Positions 17,332 through 26,298 of a DNA stretch of 64,000 nt are shown in pieces; within the stretch, counting starts at the first letter, position 1; each line of letters opens with the position of its first letter. This DNA comes from SZAS-79 sp965279075. Its GTDB lineage: Bacteria; Pseudomonadota; Gammaproteobacteria; Burkholderiales; SG8-39. The stretch lies in the NCBI GenBank assembly GCA_965279075.1, contig CBDIHI010000009.1:310001-374000 (forward strand), in the 5' to 3' direction. Position numbers and translations under genes: made by a program. Under the pieces are notes generated by a model. The model saw only the letters and a list, made by a program, of their open reading frames with translations. It searched no databases and was not told where the DNA came from.

Positions 17332-20300
17332 ATGGCTAGCGTCGTCGACATCGGGCCGCTCAGCTGGGTCAAGAGCGAGATCGATTCGTCGCTCGAGCGG
17401 GCCCGGGCGAGCCTTGCGGCGTTCGCGGCCAATCCCGCCGACGCAAAGGCGATCAAGGCCGCGCAGACGCACCTGCACCAGGCCTACGGCGCGGTCCAGA
17501 TCGTCGGGCTGAGCGGGGTGTCGCGCTTCTTCGAGGAGGCGGAGCGCCTCGTGGCCGAGGTCGAGTCCGGCAAGGTGGAGGCATCCGCCGCCGTGTTCGA
17601 CGCGCTCGACCGCGCGGCACAGGCGATCGGCAAGTACCTGTCGGAACTCCTAGACGGGATGCCGGACCAGCCCCTGCGCCTCTATCCGCTGCACAAGGAG
17701 CTCGCCACGCTGCGAGGCGTGAAGGACTCAACGGAGGCGGATCTGTACTTCCCCGACCTCTCCTTGCAGCCGCCGCCTCGCGACGAGCACCCCGTGAGGC
17801 TTTCGGCTGCCGAGATGGACACCTACGCGCGCGGCCAGCGCTCGAGGTTTCAGCGCGGCTTCCTGAAGTGGCTGAAGGATCCCGGCGACCAGCCCAGCAT
17901 CGCCGACATGCTCGCCGCCGTGGACGGGATCGAGTCGACGCAGCTGGTCCCCGCACAACGCGCCTTCTGGTGGGCGGCCGGGGCCTTCTACCAGGCGCTC
18001 GCCGACGGCGGCCTTGCGCCCGAACCCGGCGTGAAGCAGTTGTGCTCGAAGATCGAGCAGCAGATGCGCCGGACGGCCGAGGGCGCCCCCGCCGTGCCCG
18101 AGCGCCTGATGCGCGAAGTCCTCTACTGGCTGGCGAAGGCCGCCATCACAGACCTCTCGACCAACGACAGGGTGCGCGATGCGCAGGGTGCATTCCGGCT
18201 CGAGGGCTCCCTGCCGTCGGCGGTTCCGCAGTCGGCCGACCAGTCGCAGCGCATGCAGGTGGCGCGAACGCTGCGCGAGCAGCTCGCGGGCGCGAAGGAA
18301 GCGTGGACCCGGTTCGCCTCGGGCGCGGAGGCGTCGCTCGCGGTGTTCGCCCGCCACGCGGACATGGCGAAGGAGCAGGCGGCGCGGATGGGCAGTCCCG
18401 AGCTCGCGTCGGTGGCGCAGGAAATCGCGGTGATCGCGGCCTACCTCGTCACGAACCCCGGCAAGATGGCGGAGGCGGTGGGCATGGAGGTCGCGACGGC
18501 CCTGCTGCTGGTCGAGGATGCCGTCGAGAACTACGCACGCCTCGGACCGGAGTTCAGCGCCCAGGCGCGAGTGATGCTCGCGCGGATGCGGGCCGCGGCC
18601 TTCGGAAAGCAGGATCCCGACGTCACGCTGAGCCTGCCGTTGATCGACGACATGTCCCGCCGCGCGCAGGAAAAGCTCGCGATCGACGGGACGGTGGCGC
18701 AGATGCAGGCGAACCTGCACAGGATCGAGCAGGCGCTCGACGCTTACTTCCGTGATCCCACCCGGTCCGGCGAACTGGCGGCCCTCGAGCCGACGATCCG
18801 CCAGGTCTCGGGCGCGCTCGAGGTGCTCGGCGAGTACGAGGCCGGCGCCGCGCTGGGGCGCTGCAAGGACAAGATCCTCGGGTTCGCGCGCGCAGCAACG
18901 CGCCCCGAACAGCGCGAGTTCGAGGAGGTCGCGCATATCCTCTCGGGGCTGGGCTTCTTCATCGATGCGCTGAGGCACGGCAAGGCCGATTTCGCCGCGA
19001 TGATGCAGCCGATCCTGTTCGAGGCACCTCCCGCGCCCGCGCCAGTGCCCGCTCCGGCGCTTGCGCCGGCGGAGGACGAAGAGCCGGTCCTGGACATCAC
19101 GCCGCCGATCGCAGCCCCTTCGGCCGACGCCCAGCGTCTCAGCGGCGAGAGCGACGAAAAGATCGACGAGGAACTGCTTGCGATCTTCCTGGAAGAGGCT
19201 GTCGGGGTCCTGGAGTCGATTGCGCAGAGCCTTGCGCTCGCCCGAGCGCATCCGGCGGACACGAGCGAGCTCACCACGATACGGCGCGGCTTCCATACGC
19301 TGAAGGGCAGCGGCCGGATGGTCGGCCTGCAGCGCCTCGGCGAGGCGGCCTGGGCGGTCGAGCAGGTCATGAACCTGTGGCAGCAGGAGGAGCGCGCCGC
19401 CAACGAAAGCCTGTTCGACCTCATTGCCTATTCTCACGGCGCGTTCGCCGATTGGGTCGCCCGCCTGCAGGCGGGACAGTCCCAGCCCGACCCGCAGCCG
19501 ATCGTCGAGCGCGCGGAGCAGGTCAGGAAGAGCGAGGCCGCGCAGGCCTCGCCCGCCGCGGCACAGGCCGCCGTTACCGTCGAAGTACCGTCCGCTCCCC
19601 CATCCGCCGCCACAGAGGCAGTATCCGCCGAGGACGTGGTGCGCATCGGCGGCCTGTCGATCTCCGCCTCGCTCTTCGCGGTGTTCGCGAACGAGGCGCG
19701 CCAGCACCTCGAGACCCTCGAGCGCGAGCTTGCCCAGGCCGCCGCCGGGCGCACGGTCGGGGTACGCGACGAACTGGTGCGGGCCTCGCACACCCTGGCC
19801 GGGATCTGCGGCACGGTGCAGCTCAAGGGCATGCACGACCTCGGCGCGGCGTTCGAGTACGCCCTGCTGCGCCTGAAGAATCGCGCGACGGCGATCAGCG
19901 CCGCGGAACTCACGCTCGCCAACGACAGCGTGCAGGCGCTGAAGCTGATGTACGCGGGCGTGCTCGAGCGCGCAACGCCCGGCTCGGCCTCCGCGTTGAT
20001 CGCCCGGCTCGAGGCCATCACTGGGGAGGTGGCCCGGCTCGCCGCGCCCGATGCGGAAGAGCCTTACGTCGCCGAGGTCGCGCCTGCCGCCGCGCCGGCC
20101 GTCCCGGAGGAGGAGCCGCAGGATCGCCGCCAGCGCCGCCTCGAGGACGACATCGACGCGCAGCTCTTGCCGGTGTTCCTCGAGGAAGCCAACGAGCTGG
20201 TGCCGCAGGTCGGCGAGCTGTTGCGCGCCTGGCGCGCGGCGCCGGCGGGCTTCGAGCCCGCGCACGCGATGCAGCGCGCCCTGCATACGCTCAAGGGCAG

Positions 20301-22356
20301 CGCGCGGATGGCCGGGGCGATGGGCCTGGGCGAGCTCACGCACAATATGGAGACTCGCGTCGAGAACGCGATCGCGCTGAACCTCACGCCCGGCCAATTC
20401 TTCGACGACCTCGAGACGTCCTACGATCGCATCGGCCTGCTGCTGGAGCGTGTGCAGCACCCGCAAGCCGCCGGAGAGCCCGCTGCGGAGGCGCCGGCCG
20501 CCGCAGCCGTGCAGGAACCCGTGGCGCCGCGCGAGGAGGCGAGGGTGCACGCGATGATGCGCGTGCGCGCCGACGTGCTCGAGAAGCTCGTCAACGAAGC
20601 CGGCGAGGTGGCGATCACGCGCACCCGCATCGAGACCGAGATGCACGGCCTGAAGGCGGCGCTGGGCGAGCTCACCGAGAACGTGGCGCGCCTGCGCCGC
20701 GAGCTGCGCGAGATCGAGATCGCCGCAGAATCGCAGCTCGCCTCGCGGATGCACGCCACGCAGCAGAAGGACGGCCAGTTCGACCCGCTGGAGTTCGACC
20801 GCTTCACGCGCTTCCAGGAACTCACCCGCATGATGGCCGAGAGCGTCAACGACGTCTCGATCGTGCAGCAGACCCTCAACAAGGTTGCCGACGACACCGA
20901 TGCGGCGCTGGCCGCGCAGGCGCGCCTCAACCGCGAGCTGCAGCAGGACCTGATGCGCATCCGCATGGTGCCGATCGGCTCGATCGTCGAGCGGCTGCAC
21001 CGCATCGTCCGGCAGGCCTCGAAGGAGCTCGCCAAGCGCGCCAACCTCGACATCCGCGGCGTCAACGTCGAGCTGGACCGCTCGGCGCTTGAGCGCATGA
21101 CCGGGCCGCTGGAGCACCTGCTGCGCAACTCCATTGCGCACGGGCTCGAGATGCCCGACATGCGGGTCGCGATGGGCAAGCCCGCGATGGGCGAGATCAG
21201 CCTCGAGGTGCGCCAGGAAGGCAACGAGGTGACGCTGGTGCTGGCCGACGACGGCGCAGGTCTCGACCTCGATCGCATCCGTGCCAAGGCCGTCCAGCAC
21301 GGGCTGTTGCAGGCCGGCGAGGCGCGCAGCGACCAGCAGATCGCCGAGCTCGTGTTCGCGCCGGGACTGTCCACCGCCGAGGCCGTGACCGAGCTCGCCG
21401 GCCGCGGCGTCGGCCTCGACGTGGTGATGAGCGAAGTGAGCGACCTGGGCGGGCGCATCGAACTCGTCTCCACCCCCGGGCAGGGCACCCGGTTCACGAT
21501 CCGGCTCCCCCTCACCACCGCGGTGATCCAGGCCGTCCTGGTCAAGGTCGGCAGCCGCACCTATGCGCTGCCCTCGGTGATGGTCGAGCAGGTCCAGCAG
21601 ATGCGCCAGGAGGCGCTGCAGCGTGCGCGCGCCGCGGGCAGCGTCGAGTGGGCGGGACGGAACTATCCGCTGCATTCCCTGCCCGTCCTGCTGGGCGAGG
21701 CGGGCGTCATGCCCGCCGCGGAGCCGCGGCGGTACTCCCCCGTCCTGCTGGTACGCAGCGGCGTCGAGGCGGTCGCGGTCGAGGTCGGCGACATGGTCGG
21801 CAACCAGGAAGTGGTGGTGAAGAACATCGGGCCGCAGCTCGCCCGTGTGCCGGGGATTGCGGGCGCTACGGTGCTCGGCACCGGCGAGATCGTGCTGATC
21901 CTGAATCCCGTTCCTCTCGCGGCCCGGCCCGCGCCGTCCCACGCCATGGTCACGACCCCACACGTGCAGGGCCCGCTCGTGTCTGCGCAGCCGCGGATCA
22001 TGGTCGTCGACGACTCGCTGACGGTGCGCAAGATCACCGGCCGGCTGCTTGCCCGCGAGGGCTACAAGGTGCTGACCGCGCGCGACGGCGTCGAGGCCCT
22101 GGAGATGCTCGCCGAGACGGTGCCGGAGGTGATGCTGGTCGACGTCGAAATGCCGCGCATGGACGGGTTCGACCTGACCCGCAACGTGCGCGCGGACGCG
22201 CGGTTGAAGCACGTGCCGATCATCATGATCACCTCGCGCACGGCCGACAAGCACCGCAACTACGCGACGGAGCTGGGCGTCGACGTGTTTCTCGGCAAGC
22301 CGTACCAGGAAGACGAATTGCTGCGGCACATCGCCGCCTTCATCGCGCGCGCCTGA
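17332..22356 (+). CDS. chpA: hybrid chemotaxis histidine kinase ChpA (PilL)
   Basis: CheA-type kinase of 1674 residues controlling the pilus motor. In order: a degenerate N-terminal Hpt-like segment (QTHLHQAYG, about 45); Hpt with HTLKGSGRM (about 654); a variant Hpt with SHTLAGICG (about 818); Hpt with HTLKGSARM (about 983); a dimerisation/kinase region with LLRNSIAHG (N box, about 1261), DDGAGLD and GRGVGLD; a CheW-like domain; and a receiver with VVDDSLTVRK (about 1556), LVDVEMPRMDG and LGKPYQ. Pro/Ala-rich linkers join the Hpt units. It is shorter than P. aeruginosa ChpA (about 2470 residues), with fewer Hpt domains. pilJ ends 41 bp upstream. Confidence 0.95.
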   Translation: MASVVDIGPLSWVKSEIDSSLERARASLAAFAANPADAKAIKAAQTHLHQAYGAVQIVGLSGVSRFFEEAERLVAEVESGKVEASAAVFDALDRAAQAIGKYLSELLDGMPDQPLRLYPLHKELATLRGVKDSTEADLYFPDLSLQPPPRDEHPVRLSAAEMDTYARGQRSRFQRGFLKWLKDPGDQPSIADMLAAVDGIESTQLVPAQRAFWWAAGAFYQALADGGLAPEPGVKQLCSKIEQQMRRTAEGAPAVPERLMREVLYWLAKAAITDLSTNDRVRDAQGAFRLEGSLPSAVPQSADQSQRMQVARTLREQLAGAKEAWTRFASGAEASLAVFARHADMAKEQAARMGSPELASVAQEIAVIAAYLVTNPGKMAEAVGMEVATALLLVEDAVENYARLGPEFSAQARVMLARMRAAAFGKQDPDVTLSLPLIDDMSRRAQEKLAIDGTVAQMQANLHRIEQALDAYFRDPTRSGELAALEPTIRQVSGALEVLGEYEAGAALGRCKDKILGFARAATRPEQREFEEVAHILSGLGFFIDALRHGKADFAAMMQPILFEAPPAPAPVPAPALAPAEDEEPVLDITPPIAAPSADAQRLSGESDEKIDEELLAIFLEEAVGVLESIAQSLALARAHPADTSELTTIRRGFHTLKGSGRMVGLQRLGEAAWAVEQVMNLWQQEERAANESLFDLIAYSHGAFADWVARLQAGQSQPDPQPIVERAEQVRKSEAAQASPAAAQAAVTVEVPSAPPSAATEAVSAEDVVRIGGLSISASLFAVFANEARQHLETLERELAQAAAGRTVGVRDELVRASHTLAGICGTVQLKGMHDLGAAFEYALLRLKNRATAISAAELTLANDSVQALKLMYAGVLERATPGSASALIARLEAITGEVARLAAPDAEEPYVAEVAPAAAPAVPEEEPQDRRQRRLEDDIDAQLLPVFLEEANELVPQVGELLRAWRAAPAGFEPAHAMQRALHTLKGSARMAGAMGLGELTHNMETRVENAIALNLTPGQFFDDLETSYDRIGLLLERVQHPQAAGEPAAEAPAAAAVQEPVAPREEARVHAMMRVRADVLEKLVNEAGEVAITRTRIETEMHGLKAALGELTENVARLRRELREIEIAAESQLASRMHATQQKDGQFDPLEFDRFTRFQELTRMMAESVNDVSIVQQTLNKVADDTDAALAAQARLNRELQQDLMRIRMVPIGSIVERLHRIVRQASKELAKRANLDIRGVNVELDRSALERMTGPLEHLLRNSIAHGLEMPDMRVAMGKPAMGEISLEVRQEGNEVTLVLADDGAGLDLDRIRAKAVQHGLLQAGEARSDQQIAELVFAPGLSTAEAVTELAGRGVGLDVVMSEVSDLGGRIELVSTPGQGTRFTIRLPLTTAVIQAVLVKVGSRTYALPSVMVEQVQQMRQEALQRARAAGSVEWAGRNYPLHSLPVLLGEAGVMPAAEPRRYSPVLLVRSGVEAVAVEVGDMVGNQEVVVKNIGPQLARVPGIAGATVLGTGEIVLILNPVPLAARPAPSHAMVTTPHVQGPLVSAQPRIMVVDDSLTVRKITGRLLAREGYKVLTARDGVEALEMLAETVPEVMLVDVEMPRMDGFDLTRNVRADARLKHVPIIMITSRTADKHRNYATELGVDVFLGKPYQEDELLRHIAAFIARA

Positions 22357-22373
22357 CGCGCTGGCCCGGCCCT

Positions 22374-23807
22374 TCAGGGCGCCCGGCGCACCTTGCCGTA
22401 ACGCTCCAGCGTCCGTTTCCTCGCGACGTCGTGCTCCACCACCGGCGCAGGATAGTCCTTCCCGATCACGCATCCCGCGGCCTGCTGGTCGAGCGGCGCG
22501 AGCTTCCACGGCGCGTGGATGAACCTGCCCGGAACGCGCGCCAGTTCGGGCACGTACCTGCGGATGAACTTCCCGTCCGCGTCGAATCGCTCCGACTGCG
22601 TCACCGGATTGAAGATGCGGAAGTACGGCTGCGCGTCGCACCCGGTCGAGGCCGCCCACTGCCAGCCGCCGTTGTTGGCGGCGAGCTCGAAGTCGTTCAG
22701 CTGTTCGGCGAAGTACCGTTCGCCGCGCCGCCAGTCGATGCCGAGGTCCTTGGTGAGGAACGATGCGACGACCATGCGCAGCCGGTTGTGCATGTAGCCC
22801 GTCTGGTTCAGCTGGCGCATCGCCGCGTCCACGAGCGGGTAGCCGGTGCGCGCCCCGCGCCACGCCTCGAACAGGTCGTCGCGGTCGTCCCAGGCGACAG
22901 CGTCGTACTCCGGGCGGAATGCGCGATCCACCACGCGCGGGTGGTACGCGAGGATCATGAAGTAGAAATCCCGCCACACGAGTTCGGACAGCCATAGCGC
23001 CGCGCCTTCGCTCCCGGACCTCGAGGCGCGCGCGACGAGCTCGCGGATCGACACCGTGCCGAAGCGCAGGTGCACCGAAAGGTAGGACGGGCCCTTCTGC
23101 GCGGGGAAATCGCGCCTCTCGCCGTACGCAGCCATGCGCTTCGAGAAATCCGCGAGCAACGCCTTCGCCCCCGTGGTCCCGGTCGGGATCGACAGCGTGG
23201 CGAGGTTGGTGCGCGAGAAGCCGAGGTCCTCGAGTGACGGCAGGCGTCCCTCCGCAGCAGGCGCCAGGCGGGCCGCGTACTTTTCCACCGGGTAGGCTTT
23301 GACGAAGAACGGGGCCAGCTTCGCCAGCCATGCGTTCTTGTAGGGCGTGAACACCGAAAACGGCGTGCCCGATTGCGTCAGCACTTCGTCCCGCTCGAAG
23401 ATGACCTGGTCCTTGCGGGTGTGGAAGGCGATGCCGAGCTCCTCCAGCGTCCAGGCCACGGCGGCGTCGCGCTCGATCGCCTGCGGTTCGTAGTCATGGT
23501 TGGCGTAGACGGCCTGCGCGCCGAGCCGGGCCGCGAGCCGCGGGACCTCGTCGCGCGCGCGGCCGTGGAGCACGTGCAACCCCCCGCCCGAGGCGCGCAG
23601 GGTATCCGCGAGTTCGCGCACGCTCTCCCAGATGAACTCCACCCGACGGTCCTCGCGGGAGGGCAGCGCGTCGAGGATCTCGGTGTCGAATACGAACACG
23701 CAGTGCACCGTCGCATGCGCCCTGAGCGCCGCATGGAGCGCTGCGTGGTCGTGGGCGCGCAGGTCGCGGCGGAACCAGGCGAGGGCGGGGCTGTTCCGGT
23801 CGGCCAT
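22374..23807 (-). CDS. phrB: class I CPD photolyase (deoxyribodipyrimidine photo-lyase)
   Basis: Light-dependent repair of cyclobutane pyrimidine dimers. 477 residues from the ATG at 23807 (MADRNSPALAWFRRDLR). The N-terminal alpha/beta antenna domain has WFRRDLRAHDHAAL. The C-terminal FAD domain has FGTVSIREL, WRDFYFMIL, TGYPLVDAAMRQL, HNRLRM and NNGGWQWAASTG with the electron-transfer Trp. It is convergent with chpA (17-bp gap) and divergent from yqgE. Confidence 0.94.
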   Translation of the reverse strand: MADRNSPALAWFRRDLRAHDHAALHAALRAHATVHCVFVFDTEILDALPSREDRRVEFIWESVRELADTLRASGGGLHVLHGRARDEVPRLAARLGAQAVYANHDYEPQAIERDAAVAWTLEELGIAFHTRKDQVIFERDEVLTQSGTPFSVFTPYKNAWLAKLAPFFVKAYPVEKYAARLAPAAEGRLPSLEDLGFSRTNLATLSIPTGTTGAKALLADFSKRMAAYGERRDFPAQKGPSYLSVHLRFGTVSIRELVARASRSGSEGAALWLSELVWRDFYFMILAYHPRVVDRAFRPEYDAVAWDDRDDLFEAWRGARTGYPLVDAAMRQLNQTGYMHNRLRMVVASFLTKDLGIDWRRGERYFAEQLNDFELAANNGGWQWAASTGCDAQPYFRIFNPVTQSERFDADGKFIRRYVPELARVPGRFIHAPWKLAPLDQQAAGCVIGKDYPAPVVEHDVARKRTLERYGKVRRAP

Positions 23808-23848
23808 GGGTCGGGGTCGGGTGTCTGGCCGCAAGGCGGCCGGAGCGG

Positions 23849-23854
23849 TAAAAT
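23849..23854 (+). promoter_or_regulatory. candidate -10 element (TAAAAT) for yqgE-ruvX-pyrRBC'
   Basis: TAAAAT lies 24 bp before the yqgE ATG in the 70-bp phrB-yqgE gap. It sits inside GGTAAAATAGCGCC (23847-23860), a 14-mer repeated exactly before the ferredoxin gene near 54254. Confidence 0.4.
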
Positions 23855-23877
23855 AGCGCCAGTATGCCGCCGATCAC

Positions 23878-24441
23878 ATGTCCTCGATCAATCTGACACA
23901 CCATTTCCTGATCGCCATGCCGGCCATGGCCGATCCGTATTTCACCAGGACCCTGACCTATATCTGCGAGCACAACGACCAGGGCGCGCTCGGCGTGGTG
24001 GTGAACCGGCCGATCGACATGACCCTGCGCTCGCTGTTCGACCGCCTGTCGCTGCCGATCGCAGACAAAGCCGTCGGCGATGCGCCCATCTACTTCGGCG
24101 GGCCGGTGCAGACCGACCGCGGGTTCGTGCTTCACGAGCCGGCCGGCAACTGGCAGTCGACCCTCAAGGTCCGCGAATCCGTCGGCCTGACCACGTCCAA
24201 GGACATCCTCGAGGCCGTGGGCCGGGGCGAAGGGCCCAGGCGCCTGCTGGTGACTTTGGGTTACGCCGGATGGTCCGCGGGGCAGCTCGAACACGAGCTC
24301 GGCCAGAACGCGTGGCTGTCGGTCGAGGCGCAGGGCGACAAGATCCTGTTCGATACGCCTGCCGACGAGCGCCTGCCGGCAGCCCTAGGCCTGCTCGGCA
24401 TCGACCTCGCCAGCCTTTCGGAGGACGCGGGTCATGCCTGA
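23878..24441 (+). CDS. yqgE: YqgE/AlgH family protein (UPF0301)
   Basis: 187 residues, conserved hypothetical of the AlgH family. N-terminal HHFLIAMPAMADPYFTRT and YICEHNDQGALGVVVNRP are the family signature, with IYFGGPVQTDRGFVLH in mid-protein and WSAGQLEHEL near the C-terminus. Biochemical role is unproven; it is almost always next to ruvX, as here, where the two frames overlap by 8 bp. Confidence 0.92.
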   Translation: MSSINLTHHFLIAMPAMADPYFTRTLTYICEHNDQGALGVVVNRPIDMTLRSLFDRLSLPIADKAVGDAPIYFGGPVQTDRGFVLHEPAGNWQSTLKVRESVGLTTSKDILEAVGRGEGPRRLLVTLGYAGWSAGQLEHELGQNAWLSVEAQGDKILFDTPADERLPAALGLLGIDLASLSEDAGHA

Positions 24442-24877
24442 GGCGCTCATGGCGGATACCGGCACCGTGCTTGCCTTCGATTTCGGCACCAAGCGGATCG
24501 GCGTGGCGGTCGGCGAAGCGTTGCTCGGCGTCGCGCGCCCGCTGGTGGAGATCTCCGGCGAGGCGTCCGAGCCGCGCTTCGCGGCCATCGCGAAACTGGT
24601 CGACGAATGGAAGCCGCAGCGCCTGGTGGTCGGCCTGCCGCTCACCGAGGACGGCGTCCCCCAGGAAATGACCCGCCGCGCGCAACGCTTCGCGCGCCAG
24701 CTCGAGGGCCGGTTCGGCCTGCCGGTCACGCTGGTGGACGAGCGCTACACTTCGGCCGAGGCGGAGGCCGGCCTGCGGGCGGCCGGCGCGCACAAGGCCA
24801 TCCGCGAGAAGAAAGGCGTTGACGCCGCTGCGGCCCAGCTCATCCTGCAACAGTACTTCCATGAACATGCTGCCTGA
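24434..24877 (+). CDS. ruvX: Holliday-junction resolvase-like/pre-16S rRNA nuclease YqgF
   Basis: 147-residue RNase H-fold protein implicated in 16S rRNA 5'-end maturation. FDFGTKRIGVAVG contains the first catalytic Asp, RLVVGLPLTEDG follows, and VDERYTSAEAE carries the second acidic site; KGVDAAAAQLILQQY is the C-terminal signature. It overlaps yqgE by 8 bp and pyrR by 17 bp, so the genes are coupled. Confidence 0.94.
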   Translation: MPEALMADTGTVLAFDFGTKRIGVAVGEALLGVARPLVEISGEASEPRFAAIAKLVDEWKPQRLVVGLPLTEDGVPQEMTRRAQRFARQLEGRFGLPVTLVDERYTSAEAEAGLRAAGAHKAIREKKGVDAAAAQLILQQYFHEHAA

Positions 24878-25358
24878 CGCCGAAGCGCTCTGCGCCAAGC
24901 TCGTGGCCGAGCTCAAGGCCCACGTGAAGCCGACCACCGCGATGATCGGGCTCTACACCGGCGGCGCCTGGCTGGCCGAGAAGCTCCACCCGCAGCTCGG
25001 CCTTTCGACCCCGCTCGGCCTGATGGACATCGCTTTCTACCGCGACGATTATCACAAGCAGGGCCTGCACCACGACCCCAAGCGCACTCGCATCGCCTTC
25101 GAGGTCGAGGGCCGCGACCTGCTGCTGGTCGACGACATCCTCTACACCGGCCGCACGGTGCGCGCGGCAATGAACGAACTCTTCGATTACGGCCGCCCGG
25201 CGAGCATTTCGCTGGTCGTGCTCGCGGATCGCGGCGGACGCCAACTGCCGATCTGCGCACAGTTCTGCGGCGCGAAGGTGGATGTGCCCGAAGGCAGGCG
25301 ATTGCGCATGAAGAGGGACGAAGGCGGGAAACTCGGGCTGGAGATCGACGGTGAATAA
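24861..25358 (+). CDS. pyrR: bifunctional PyrR-type regulator/uracil phosphoribosyltransferase
   Basis: 165 residues from the ATG at 24861 (MNMLPDAEALC). Type I PRTase fold with the PRPP loop LLLVDDILYTGRTVRAA, the IAFYRDDY segment and VVLADRGGRQLPI. In Gram-positives PyrR binds pyr leader RNA. Here it sits directly in front of pyrB with an 8-bp overlap and no room for a leader, as in pseudomonads, so any regulation would be of another kind. The start overlaps the ruvX 3' end. Confidence 0.9.
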   Translation: MNMLPDAEALCAKLVAELKAHVKPTTAMIGLYTGGAWLAEKLHPQLGLSTPLGLMDIAFYRDDYHKQGLHHDPKRTRIAFEVEGRDLLLVDDILYTGRTVRAAMNELFDYGRPASISLVVLADRGGRQLPICAQFCGAKVDVPEGRRLRMKRDEGGKLGLEIDGE

Positions 25359-26298
25359 CCCCCAGCTGAACGCCGCCGGCGAGCTGCAGCACCTGTTGTC
25401 CATCGAGGGACTCCCGCGCGCGATCCTGACCCAGATCCTCGACACGGCGCACTCGTTCGTCGGCGTCACCGAGCGCGAAGTCAAGAAGGTGCCGCTGTTG
25501 CGCGGCAAGAGCGTTTTCAACCTGTTCTTCGAGCCTTCCACGCGTACCCGCACCACGTTCGAGATCGCGGCCAAGCGCCTGTCGGCCGACGTCATCAACC
25601 TGAACATCGCCGCGTCCTCGCAGACCAAGGGCGAGTCGCTGCTGGACACGGTGGCGAACCTTTCCGCGATGCAGGCCGATATCTTCATCGTGCGCCACGC
25701 GGCCTCCGGTGCGCCGTACCTGATCGCGCGCAACGTGAAGCCGCACGAGCATGTCGTGAACGCGGGCGACGGCCGGCACGCGCACCCCACGCAGGGGCTG
25801 CTCGACCTCTACACGATCCGCCATTACAAGAAGGACTTCACGCAGCTCACGGTGGCGATCGTCGGCGACATCCTGCATTCGCGCGTGGCGCGCTCGCTGA
25901 TCCACGGGCTGACCACGCTCGGGGCCCCGGAGGTACGGGTGATCGCCCCGGAAACGCTGCTGCCGACGGGCGTGGAGAGCCTCGGGGTCAAGGTCTTCCA
26001 CGACATGAAGAAGGGCCTCGCCGGCGCCGACGTGGTCGTAATGCTGCGGCTGCAGAACGAGCGCATGCGCGGCGCGCTGCTGCCCAGCGCGCAGGAATTC
26101 AACAAGAACTACGGCCTGTCGGCCGACAAGCTGTCGCTTGCCAGGCCCGACGCCATCGTGATGCACCCGGGGCCGATGAATCGTGGCGTGGAGATCGATT
26201 CCGCCGTGGCCGACGGTCCGCATTCGGTGATCCTGCCCCAGGTCACGTTCGGCATCGCCGTGCGGATGGCGGTCATGAGCATCATCGCGGGGAACTGA
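25351..26298 (+). CDS. pyrB: aspartate carbamoyltransferase catalytic subunit
   Basis: Makes carbamoyl-aspartate in pyrimidine synthesis; 315 residues. The carbamoyl-phosphate loop is FEPSTRTRTTFE. KGESLLDT, HPTQGLLDLYTI and MHPGPMNRGVEI are the other active-site motifs. The GTG start overlaps the pyrR stop and its TGA overlaps the ATG of pyrC'. There is no pyrI; the adjacent inactive dihydroorotase fits the dodecameric ATC/pseudo-DHO class known in Pseudomonas. Confidence 0.96.
   Translation: MNNPQLNAAGELQHLLSIEGLPRAILTQILDTAHSFVGVTEREVKKVPLLRGKSVFNLFFEPSTRTRTTFEIAAKRLSADVINLNIAASSQTKGESLLDTVANLSAMQADIFIVRHAASGAPYLIARNVKPHEHVVNAGDGRHAHPTQGLLDLYTIRHYKKDFTQLTVAIVGDILHSRVARSLIHGLTTLGAPEVRVIAPETLLPTGVESLGVKVFHDMKKGLAGADVVVMLRLQNERMRGALLPSAQEFNKNYGLSADKLSLARPDAIVMHPGPMNRGVEIDSAVADGPHSVILPQVTFGIAVRMAVMSIIAGN

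Noticed and set aside
17728..23331. Very long open frame on the minus strand opposite chpA, and similar antisense frames over the DUF3683 oxidoreductase (39511-43032) and the 544-residue gene (44388-47264)
   Set aside because: High G+C removes stops from shadow frames; the translations are low-complexity Arg/His/Leu-rich and lack motifs, while the sense frames carry full conserved families.
24819..24870. A PyrR-binding leader or attenuator in front of pyrR/pyrB
   Set aside because: pyrR overlaps ruvX and pyrB overlaps pyrR, leaving no untranslated leader in which an antiterminator could fold.
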